Assembly (NCBI GenBank): GCA_024762895.1
Contig: JANTGN010000022.1
Span: forward strand, 1-20,988
Reading direction: 5' to 3'
DNA from: Thiotrichales bacterium
GTDB lineage: Bacteria; Pseudomonadota; Gammaproteobacteria; J044
Length of the DNA: 20,988 bases
In this document: positions 14,421-20,988 of the stretch, one piece after another
Position numbering within the stretch: position 1 is the stretch's first letter
Layout of the letters: the number at the start of each line of letters is the position of its first letter
Program-made: the position numbers and the translations under genes
Notes under the pieces: generated by a model
Databases searched by the model: none
What the model was told of the DNA's origin: nothing
The model's input: only the letters and a program-made list of their open reading frames with translations

Positions 14421-17237
14421 TCAGCTCAGTAGTGGCTTGAGGAACTGTCCGGTATAGGAGTGCTTGACCTTGATGATGTCTTCGGGTGTACCGGTTGCCA
14501 CGATTTGACCCCCTTTGTCACCGCCTTCAGGGCCCAGGTCGATGATCCAGTCGGCCGTCTTGATGACGTCCAGATTGTGTTCGATGACGACGATGGTATT
14601 TCCGCGTCCACGTAACTGATGCAGGACCCTGAGCAACTGGTCTACATCATGGAAATGCAGACCCGTGGTCGGTTCATCGAGTATATAAAGGGTCTTGCCG
14701 GTGTCCCGCTTGGACAGCTCCCTCGCCAGCTTGACCCGCTGGGCCTCGCCGCCAGAGAGGGTGGTCGCATTCTGTCCCAGGGTGATATAAGACAGGCCCA
14801 CGTCCATCAGCGTTTGCAATTTACGCTTGACCACCGGGACGGGCTGGAAGAAATCCAGGGCCTCCTCCACGGTCATTTCCAGGACCTCGTGGATGTTTTT
14901 ACCTTTGTAGCGGACATCCAGGGTCTCACGGTTATAACGCTGACCATGACAGACATCGCAGGGAACGAAGACATCGGGCAGAAAATGCATCTCGACCTTG
15001 ATGACACCATCCCCCTGGCAGGCCTCACACCGGCCGCCCTTTACGTTAAAGCTGAAGCGTCCCGGTGTATAGCCGCGTGAACGGGCCTCCTGGGTACCGG
15101 CAAAGAGCTCGCGGATGGGCGTAAACAAGCCGGTATAGGTGGCCGGATTGGAGCGGGGGGTGCGTCCAATCGGGCTCTGATCGATATCGACCACCTTGTC
15201 GACATGCTCCATGCCCTCGATGGAATCGCAGTAGGCCGGGGTCTCACCACTGCCATTGATCTTGAGGGCTGCATGACGATACAGGGTGTCATTAATCAGG
15301 GTCGATTTACCCGAACCCGAAACACCGGTGATACAACTGAACAGCCCCAACGGGATGTCCACATCGATCTGCTTGAGATTATTACTGGCGGCACCACGGA
15401 TGGAGATATTGCGTTCATCGGGCCTGTTTCGTTCCCTGGGGATCTCGATTTTGAGCCGGCCAGACATATACTGTCCGGTCAGTGACTGCTTGTTGGACAT
15501 AATCTCATTCGGTGTTCCCTGGGCTACGATCTCACCACCATGGGCACCCGCACCGGGTCCTATATCCACGACGAAATCGGCACTACGTATCGCATCTTCA
15601 TCATGTTCGACCACGATCACGGTATTGCCGAGATCGCGCAGGTGGTTGAGGGTCTTGATCAGGCGCGCATTATCGCGCTGATGCAGGCCGATGGAGGGCT
15701 CGTCGAGTATATACATGACGCCGACCAGGCCGGCACCGATCTGGCTGGCCAGACGTATCCGCTGGGCCTCACCACCGGACAGGGTCTCCGAGCTACGGTT
15801 CAGGGTCAGGTAATCCAGGCCGACATTCACCAGGAAGTGCAGGCGCTGTATGATTTCTCTGAGGATCTTCTCTGCGATCTTACCTCGTTTGCCGGGTAAA
15901 CTGAGTTCTGAAAAGAACTCATGGGCCTTGCCTATAGGCATGGCCGTTATGTCCGGCAGATTGTATTGCTCTATAAAGACGTGGCGCGCCTCGCGATTCA
16001 GGCGTGTGCCGTTACAGTCTGTGCAGGGTTGCACAGAGAGGTATTTTGAGAGTTCTTCTCGAACGGTGTTGGAGTCGGTCTCACGGTATCGCCGATTCAG
16101 GTTATTCAATATGCCTTCAAAGGGGTGGGTCTTCTTCGTGACCTGGCCACGGTTGCCCATATAGGTAAATTCGATGGGTTCCAGTTTACTGCCGTGTAGT
16201 ATGATCTCACGTACCGAATCATCGAGTTCTTCAAACGGCGTCTCAATATCAAAGCCGTAATGATCGGCCAGAGATTTGATCATCTGAAAATAATAGGCGT
16301 TACGTCGATCCCATCCACGGACGGCACCACCAGCCAGGCTCAGGTGTTCATTGGCGATCACGCGTTGTGGATCGAAAAACTGCTGTACACCCAGACCGTC
16401 GCAACTGGGACAGGCCCCGACCGGACTGTTGAATGAAAAGATCCTGGGTTCCAGTTCACTCAGTGAGTAGCCGCACACCGGGCAGGCTAGTTTTGAGGAA
16501 AAGACAATCTCTTCCTTGTCTTCATCCATCCAGGCAATGCTGGCGAGGCCATCCGTCAGTCTGATGGCCGTCTCAAAGGACTCGGCCAGGCGTTGTTGCA
16601 GATCTTTCCTGACCTTGAAGCGATCGACGATGACTTCAATGGTATGTTTACGACGCAGATCCAGCGGAGGAACGGCATCGAGTTCCATGATTTCACCATC
16701 AATGCGTGCACGTATAAACCCCTGGGATTTTAGGGTCTCGATGATCTGCAGGTGCTCTCCCTTACGGTCCTTGATGACGGGGGCCAGTAGCATCAGTTTG
16801 CTGCCCTCGGGCAGGGCAAGTACATGATCCACCATCTGGCTAATGGTCTGTGCATCCAGAGAGATGTCGTGATCGGGGCAACGGGCAACGCCGGCCCGTG
16901 CAAAAAGCAGGCGCAGATAATCGTAGATCTCGGTGATGGTGCCCACCGTGGAGCGGGGGTTATGTGATGTCGTTTTCTGCTCTATGGAGATCGCAGGAGA
17001 GAGCCCTTCGATATGATCGACATCGGGCTTTTCCATCATGGAAAGGAACTGGCGGGCATAGGCCGACAGTGACTCGACATAGCGTCTTTGGCCTTCTGCG
17101 AACAGGGTATCGAAGGCGAGCGAGGATTTTCCAGAACCCGACAGACCAGTAATAACGATCAGTTTGTCTCTGGGCAGGTCCAGGTCCAGGTCCTTGAGAT
17201 TATGGGTGCGAGCCCCTCGAATACTGATTATATCCAT
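14421..17237 (-). CDS. uvrA: Excinuclease ABC subunit A
   Basis: UvrA is the damage-sensing ATPase of nucleotide excision repair; a UvrA dimer loads UvrB at lesions. The product is 938 aa (E. coli 940). It holds two ABC modules: Walker A GLSGSGKSS at 31-39 and GVSGSGKST at 638-646, signature LSGGE at 486-490 and 827-831, and Walker B ILDEP at 510-514 and 852-856. Zinc cysteines are at 252/255/276/279 and 737/740/760/763, all intact. The start ATG is at 17235-17237; the preceding Shine-Dalgarno is weak. An extended -10 lies about 31-39 nt upstream, but no LexA box (CTGT-N8-ACAG) is visible. It is divergent from the MFS gene and convergent with the SAM-hydrolase gene. Confidence 0.98.
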   Translation of the reverse strand: MDIISIRGARTHNLKDLDLDLPRDKLIVITGLSGSGKSSLAFDTLFAEGQRRYVESLSAYARQFLSMMEKPDVDHIEGLSPAISIEQKTTSHNPRSTVGTITEIYDYLRLLFARAGVARCPDHDISLDAQTISQMVDHVLALPEGSKLMLLAPVIKDRKGEHLQIIETLKSQGFIRARIDGEIMELDAVPPLDLRRKHTIEVIVDRFKVRKDLQQRLAESFETAIRLTDGLASIAWMDEDKEEIVFSSKLACPVCGYSLSELEPRIFSFNSPVGACPSCDGLGVQQFFDPQRVIANEHLSLAGGAVRGWDRRNAYYFQMIKSLADHYGFDIETPFEELDDSVREIILHGSKLEPIEFTYMGNRGQVTKKTHPFEGILNNLNRRYRETDSNTVREELSKYLSVQPCTDCNGTRLNREARHVFIEQYNLPDITAMPIGKAHEFFSELSLPGKRGKIAEKILREIIQRLHFLVNVGLDYLTLNRSSETLSGGEAQRIRLASQIGAGLVGVMYILDEPSIGLHQRDNARLIKTLNHLRDLGNTVIVVEHDEDAIRSADFVVDIGPGAGAHGGEIVAQGTPNEIMSNKQSLTGQYMSGRLKIEIPRERNRPDERNISIRGAASNNLKQIDVDIPLGLFSCITGVSGSGKSTLINDTLYRHAALKINGSGETPAYCDSIEGMEHVDKVVDIDQSPIGRTPRSNPATYTGLFTPIRELFAGTQEARSRGYTPGRFSFNVKGGRCEACQGDGVIKVEMHFLPDVFVPCDVCHGQRYNRETLDVRYKGKNIHEVLEMTVEEALDFFQPVPVVKRKLQTLMDVGLSYITLGQNATTLSGGEAQRVKLARELSKRDTGKTLYILDEPTTGLHFHDVDQLLRVLHQLRGRGNTIVVIEHNLDVIKTADWIIDLGPEGGDKGGQIVATGTPEDIIKVKHSYTGQFLKPLLS

Positions 17238-17267
17238 CGTTATTTCGCGCCAGGATCAAAACCAGTC

Positions 17268-17276
17268 ATTCTATCA
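17268..17276 (-). promoter_or_regulatory. Candidate extended -10 promoter for uvrA
   Basis: On the minus strand the bases read TGATAGAAT, with -10 TAGAAT at 17273-17268 (five of six consensus bases) and the TG extension just upstream. No recognisable -35 lies 17 nt away, as is common for extended -10 promoters. A start near 17260 would give a leader of about 23 nt. Confidence 0.5.
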
Positions 17277-17351
17277 CCCTGAGGATTTTGTTGGGGTGTG
17301 TGCAGGACTAAATTCTCGATTGAATGCAATGATGTGTTGTGGCCCCTAAGT

Positions 17352-17360
17352 TGATAGAAT
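17352..17360 (+). promoter_or_regulatory. Candidate extended -10 promoter for the yajR-like gene
   Basis: The nonamer TGATAGAAT is identical to that of the divergent uvrA promoter. The -10 TAGAAT is at 17355-17360. Initiation 6-8 nt downstream would fall at about 17367, only a few bases before the ATG at 17371, so the mRNA would be leaderless or nearly so. No convincing -35 is present. Confidence 0.5.
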
Positions 17361-17370
17361 TCGCGCTTCT

Positions 17371-18744
17371 ATGAATCGCTCCAAGCATGAAAATATGACC
17401 CCGGGTGAACGCCGTGCAGCTTTGTCCATGGCGGGCATCTATGCCGTCCGTATGCTGGGGCTGTTCATGATCCTCCCTGTCTTTTCCCTGTATGCCTCCG
17501 GCCTCGAGGGGGTCACTCCCTCACTGATCGGACTCGCTATCGGTATCTATGGTCTGACCCAGGCCATGTTCCAGATTCCCCTGGGGATGCTGTCAGACCG
17601 TATTGGCAGAAAACCCGTCATCGTGGGTGGTCTGCTGATCTTTGCGCTGGGGAGCGTGCTTGCCGGGAGCACGGAAAACATTTATGTCATCATCCTCGGG
17701 CGAGCATTACAGGGGGCTGGTGCGGTGGCCTCTGCCGTGATGGCACTCGCGGCCGACCTGACCCGTGAAGAACATCGTACCAAGGTCATGGCAACCATCG
17801 GCATGAGCATTGGCATTTCCTTTGCGCTGGCGATGATGCTGGGACCGGTGCTCAATCGTCATATTGGAGTGCCCGGTATTTTTTTCGTGACCGCGGTACT
17901 GGCCTTTTTCGCAATTGGTATCACCCTCTTTGCGGTGCCTTCCGTTCTGCAACACCTGCACCGTGACACCGAGATGGTTCCCGCTTCCCTGATGAGCGTA
18001 CTTCGGGATGGGCAGTTGTTGCGTCTGGACTGGGGGATTTTTAGCCTGCATATGGTCCTGACTTCTAATTTTGTAGTTCTGCCGCTACTGATGCATGATC
18101 TGTTGCACAGCGATCATCACTGGGTGGTGTACTTCCCTGTTTTTGTACTTTCCTTCCTTGCCATGGTGCCTTTTATCATCATTGCAGAGAAGTATCGGAA
18201 AATGAAAACAGTATTTCTTGGGGCTATTTCAGTACTGATTTTTGCCGAGCTGGGGTTGCTCTCTGGCCAGCATTCAATCTTTATTCTCGGTATTTCGTTA
18301 TGGCTGTTTTTCACCGCCTTCAACCTGCTCGAGGCAAGCCTGCCCTCTTTAATAGCCAAGATGTCCCCTCCCGACCGCAAGGGAACGGCAATGGGCATTT
18401 ACTCCAGTAGTCAGTTCCTGGGTATCTTCCTTGGAGGTGTCGTTGGTGGATGGGTCTATGAACACTGGCATGCCAATGGCGTATTTCTGGTTGGGTTGCT
18501 GGTCCTGATCCTCTGGCTGATCTTTGCCTCCAGTATGAAAAAGCCCCGATACCTGGCAAGCCATATCATGAATGTGGGTGAGGTTGCCCCGGTTGAAGCA
18601 GATGAGCTAGCCCGTCGCATTTCTGCCGTTAATGGTGTTGCTGAAGTGGTATTGATTCCCGAGGAGCAGACGGCCTATCTCAAGGTAGATCCACAAATCC
18701 TGGACGAAGATTTGCTGAATGAATTCTCGGTGAATCGCGCGTAG
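17371..18744 (+). CDS. yajR: MFS transporter with C-terminal YAM domain (YajR family)
   Basis: This is an inner-membrane major facilitator superfamily protein of the YajR type, a putative proton-driven efflux carrier of unknown natural substrate. The 457-aa length (E. coli YajR 454) and sequence fit end to end: MTPGERRA near the start, MFS motif A GMLSDRIGRKP at 72-82, LGRALQGAGAVASAVMALAADLTRE, and GTAMGIYSSSQFLGIFLGG. Twelve hydrophobic segments occupy roughly residues 18-390. A soluble ferredoxin-like YAM domain follows (about 395-457, AVNGVAEVVLIPEEQTAYLKVD), characteristic of the family. The start at 17371 is supported by homology but has no Shine-Dalgarno; an in-frame ATG at 17395 has none either. 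The gene lies between divergent uvrA and ssb. Confidence 0.9.
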   Translation: MNRSKHENMTPGERRAALSMAGIYAVRMLGLFMILPVFSLYASGLEGVTPSLIGLAIGIYGLTQAMFQIPLGMLSDRIGRKPVIVGGLLIFALGSVLAGSTENIYVIILGRALQGAGAVASAVMALAADLTREEHRTKVMATIGMSIGISFALAMMLGPVLNRHIGVPGIFFVTAVLAFFAIGITLFAVPSVLQHLHRDTEMVPASLMSVLRDGQLLRLDWGIFSLHMVLTSNFVVLPLLMHDLLHSDHHWVVYFPVFVLSFLAMVPFIIIAEKYRKMKTVFLGAISVLIFAELGLLSGQHSIFILGISLWLFFTAFNLLEASLPSLIAKMSPPDRKGTAMGIYSSSQFLGIFLGGVVGGWVYEHWHANGVFLVGLLVLILWLIFASSMKKPRYLASHIMNVGEVAPVEADELARRISAVNGVAEVVLIPEEQTAYLKVDPQILDEDLLNEFSVNRA

Positions 18745-18760
18745 AATATCGTCCCCAGAC

Positions 18761-18785
18761 ACCAGTGAAACGATGAGCCACTGGT
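18761..18785 (+). promoter_or_regulatory. Inverted repeat in the ssb leader
   Basis: ACCAGTG (18761-18767) and CACTGGT (18779-18785) form a perfect 7-bp stem with an 11-nt loop, ending 29 nt before the ssb ATG. No T-tract follows, so it is not a terminator. It may be a leader hairpin or an operator; its function is unknown. It does not match a LexA box. Confidence 0.4.
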
Positions 18786-18814
18786 AAGAGAAAATAGACT
18801 AACAGGAGCGAAGC

Positions 18815-19261
18815 ATGGCGAGAGGTGTCAACAAGGTGATTTTGATCGGGAATGTCGGTAATGACCCCGATATGCGTTATACCGCGAATGGTGGTGCGGT
18901 ATGCAACCTGAGTGTGGCCACTACCGACTCCTGGAGGGACAAGCAGAGTGGTGAAAGTCAGGAGCGTACCGAGTGGCACCGTGTCGTCATGTTCGGCAAG
19001 CTGGGTGAAATTGCCGGTGAGTATCTGCGCAAGGGGTCCAAGGTCTATATCGAGGGACGTCTGCAGACACGCAAGTGGCAGGACAAGAGTGGGCAGGACC
19101 GCTACACTACCGAGATCGTTGCCAATGATATGCAGATGCTCGATAGCAAGGGTGGTGGAAGTGCCTCGTTTGATGCGGCGCCGGCCAGTAAACCGGCACC
19201 CCAGCAACAAGCCTCTGCTGCACCGCCTGCTGATGACTTTGACGACGATATTCCGTTTTGA
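18815..19261 (+). CDS. ssb: Single-stranded DNA-binding protein
   Basis: SSB binds and protects single-stranded DNA as a tetramer and recruits repair and replication partners through its C-terminal tip. The product is 148 aa (E. coli 178). The OB-fold covers about residues 1-112 (MARGVNKVILIGNVGNDPDMRY, TEWHRVVMFGKLGEIAGEYL, KVYIEGRLQTRKW). A short Ala/Pro/Gln linker follows, and the acidic tip DFDDDIPF is intact. The length difference is all in the disordered linker. AGGAG at 18804-18808 precedes the ATG. The gene follows yajR by 70 nt and ends at a strong terminator. Confidence 0.97.
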   Translation: MARGVNKVILIGNVGNDPDMRYTANGGAVCNLSVATTDSWRDKQSGESQERTEWHRVVMFGKLGEIAGEYLRKGSKVYIEGRLQTRKWQDKSGQDRYTTEIVANDMQMLDSKGGGSASFDAAPASKPAPQQQASAAPPADDFDDDIPF

Positions 19262-19266
19262 GGCAC

Positions 19267-19300
19267 AAAAAAACCCGGCTTATTCCCTAAGCCGGGTTTT
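19267..19300 (+). terminator. ssb intrinsic terminator
   Basis: AAACCCGGCTTA (19271-19282) pairs with TAAGCCGGGTTT (19288-19299), a 12-bp perfect stem with a 5-nt loop. A run of seven A begins at 19267 and TTTT ends at 19300, so the element could also act on the opposite strand. It lies 6 nt after the ssb stop. Confidence 0.92.
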
Positions 19301-19548
19301 GCCCTCATGGCGGTATCTTTGGTGTCCCTTCAGCAGTCCCTTGAGGTTTCCCTGCCTCTCAGCCCAATCCTGAGCTGTCATTTCCCTTGAGTTATAGATT
19401 GCCAAATACATCGTCAGATGTCTGTAGGGTTTACGAGATAGATGTTGTAAGATTTTTCCTACAAGGGAAGTGTTTTGTTCAAGTGGCTTGCAGGCTTAAG
19501 CCATAAGAAGAATACTGTTCCTTTTCAACCTTCGAGGCCACTCATTCC
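19301..19548. other. Intergenic region upstream of ppx
   Basis: I see no coding sequence in these 248 nt. A weak promoter candidate is TTGCAG (19488-19493) with AATACT (19511-19516), 17 nt apart. It overlaps the perfect palindrome GGCTTAAGCC (19493-19502). Another small stem, TTGTAAGA/TCCTACAA (19445-19452/19457-19464, one mismatch), lies upstream. A possible Shine-Dalgarno, GAGG, is at 19534-19537, 11 nt before the ppx ATG. Confidence 0.5.
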
Positions 19549-20988
19549 ATGTTTCATCGCAAGCTTCCAGACACCGTTGCCGCTGTGGATCTTGGCTCCA
19601 ATAGTTTTCACATGATCGTGGCCCGCATCGAAAATGGCCAGATTCATGTCCTGGACCGGCTTAAGGAAATGGTGCGTTTGGGTGGAGGGCTGGATAAAAA
19701 AGGCAATCTGACGGAAGAGGCTCAGGAACGTGCGCTGGCCTGTCTGGCCCGTTTCGGGGAGCGCGTGCGCTCACTGGAGCGGGGTGCCGTTCGCGCCGTT
19801 GGGACTAATACCCTGCGCAAGGCACGTAATTCCTCCATATTTTTACCCCGTGCCGAAAAGGCCCTGGGGCACCCTATAGATATAGTGGCCGGTCGGGAAG
19901 AGGCCCGCCTGATCTACCTGGGGGTGGCACACAGCCTTGCTGCCACCGAGTCCCGGCGTATGGTCATGGATATCGGTGGTGGCAGTACCGAATATATTAT
20001 CGGTTCACATTTTGAACCACAGATCATGGAAAGCCTGCATATGGGTTGTGTGAGTATCACCCAGCGTTGTTTTCCTGGTGGGGTGATCGATGACAAGAAC
20101 TGGAAGCATGCCGTGCTGGTGGCTCGGGGCGAATTACAAACCATACGCAGGGACTATCTGAGAGAGGGCTGGGAGCAGTCAGTAGGGGCATCCGGTACCT
20201 TGCTGGCCGTCAGTCGCGTATTGCGTGAGCAGGGCTGGTCTGAGCATGGTATTACGGTCAAGGGGCTGTCCAAGCTTCGCAAGGCAATGATCGAGGCGGG
20301 CCATGTCGATAACCTGGAACTGGCGGGGTTGGGGGCGGATCGTGCCCCGGTTTTTCCCGGTGGGGTGGCCATTGTTCAGGCTACCTTCGAGGCCCTGAAG
20401 ATTGAACTGATGGAAGTCTCCGATGGCGCTTTACGCGAGGGACTGATCTACGACCTGCTCGGTCGCCACAGTCATGAAAATGTTCGGGGCCGTACCATAG
20501 AAACCCTGGCCAGCCGATTCAATATTGATATACCCCAGGCCCAGCGGGTCGCACGCACGGCGCATATCCTGTTCGACCAGGTGGCCGATGACTGGTTACT
20601 GGATGATGAACATGACGAGTTGCTGGAATGGGCCGCGCATCTGCATGAGATTGGTCGCATCATATCCCATAGCCAGTATCACAAGCATGGGGCCTATCTG
20701 CTGGAACATGCAGACCTCTCGGGATTTTCTGTTCAGGAGCAGTTCCGGCTCGCGACCCTGGTCCGCTGTCATCGTCGCAAGTTTCCCATGAAGCTATTTG
20801 CTGATTGCGATAAGCAGGAGTGTGTCCTGATCAAACAGCTCGCCATTCTGCTCAGGCTGGCGGTATTGTTCCATCGTAATCGCAATGACCGCGATATTCC
20901 CTTTGAAACCATTAAGGCGGGTGAAAACAGCCTTAAGCTGAAATTCGCCAAGGGCTGGCTGGAAGAGCGCCAATTGACTGAGGCCGCT
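19549..20988 (+). CDS. ppx: Exopolyphosphatase, Ppx/GppA family (partial)
   Basis: Ppx processively releases phosphate from inorganic polyphosphate; related GppA enzymes also hydrolyse pppGpp to ppGpp. 480 codons are open to the right edge without a stop (E. coli Ppx is 513 aa), so the end is missing. The ASKHA-type phosphate-binding motifs are visible: AAVDLGSNSFHM at 11-22, GREEARLI at 115-122 with the catalytic-glutamate region, and MDIGGGSTEYI at 140-150. SDGALREGLIYDLL marks the end of the ATPase-like part, and an HD-like helical C-terminal domain follows (HLHEIGR around residue 365, HKHGAYLLEHADLSGF). This long C-terminal domain favours Ppx over short forms. The start at 19549 fits the family; the Shine-Dalgarno spacing is long. 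ppk is not in the window. Confidence 0.93.
   Translation, partial: MFHRKLPDTVAAVDLGSNSFHMIVARIENGQIHVLDRLKEMVRLGGGLDKKGNLTEEAQERALACLARFGERVRSLERGAVRAVGTNTLRKARNSSIFLPRAEKALGHPIDIVAGREEARLIYLGVAHSLAATESRRMVMDIGGGSTEYIIGSHFEPQIMESLHMGCVSITQRCFPGGVIDDKNWKHAVLVARGELQTIRRDYLREGWEQSVGASGTLLAVSRVLREQGWSEHGITVKGLSKLRKAMIEAGHVDNLELAGLGADRAPVFPGGVAIVQATFEALKIELMEVSDGALREGLIYDLLGRHSHENVRGRTIETLASRFNIDIPQAQRVARTAHILFDQVADDWLLDDEHDELLEWAAHLHEIGRIISHSQYHKHGAYLLEHADLSGFSVQEQFRLATLVRCHRRKFPMKLFADCDKQECVLIKQLAILLRLAVLFHRNRNDRDIPFETIKAGENSLKLKFAKGWLEERQLTEAA

Noticed and set aside
14619..15080. Plus-strand open frames within uvrA (14619-15080, 15286-15899, 16516-16827)
   Set aside because: They are antisense to the conserved uvrA reading frame and resemble no known protein family.
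19375..19392. Pho box upstream of ppx (CTGTCAT at 19375-19381)
   Set aside because: The second 7-mer, at the right distance (CTTGAGT), matches the repeat in only three of seven positions, so only a half-site exists, far from the candidate promoter.

Overview
The window is chromosomal DNA of a free-living-type gammaproteobacterium that is not an enteric. The ribosomal proteins align closely to their Escherichia coli counterparts in length and motifs. The gene order tuf-S10-spc-alpha with a single cysteine-type L36, the uvrA/yajR-like/ssb arrangement and the absence of phage, IS or CRISPR signatures all fit a conserved core region. The genus cannot be fixed from the sequence alone.

Layout: 1-104 is the 3' end of tuf (EF-Tu). 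115-5165 is the S10 operon: rpsJ, rplC, rplD, rplW, rplB, rpsS, rplV, rpsC, rplP, rpmC, rpsQ. 5187-10700 is the spc operon: rplN, rplX, rplE, rpsN, rpsH, rplF, rplR, rpsE, rpmD, rplO, secY, rpmJ. 10771-13605 is the alpha operon: rpsM, rpsK, rpsD, rpoA, rplQ, closed by a strong intrinsic terminator at 13634-13668. No gene of the three E. coli operons is missing or broken. Downstream come a SAM hydroxide adenosyltransferase gene (DUF62, +), uvrA (-), a yajR-type MFS transporter (+), ssb (+) with its own terminator, and a ppx-type exopolyphosphatase (+) that runs off the right edge.

The genes of 1-13605 build the translation apparatus plus its export gate (SecY) and the RNA polymerase alpha subunit, which couples ribosome synthesis to transcription and secretion capacity. 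uvrA and ssb are genome-maintenance genes.

No wholly new gene system is visible. The most interesting content is regulatory. (i) A strong-looking promoter with an extended -10, followed by a two-hairpin leader, sits inside the S10 operon between rpsJ and rplC, while the E. coli-type leader upstream of rpsJ is absent because tuf and rpsJ are only 10 nt apart. (ii) A terminator-like stem is superimposed on a candidate promoter at the rpmJ-rpsM junction. (iii) A TAGCGGRCTTT-like element recurs at the heads of the spc and alpha operons, with a related form at the rplC promoter. (iv) The SAM-hydrolase start codon lies directly behind the T-tract of the alpha-operon terminator, with no Shine-Dalgarno. 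(v) The divergent uvrA/yajR promoters share the same extended -10 nonamer, and the yajR transcript would be almost leaderless.
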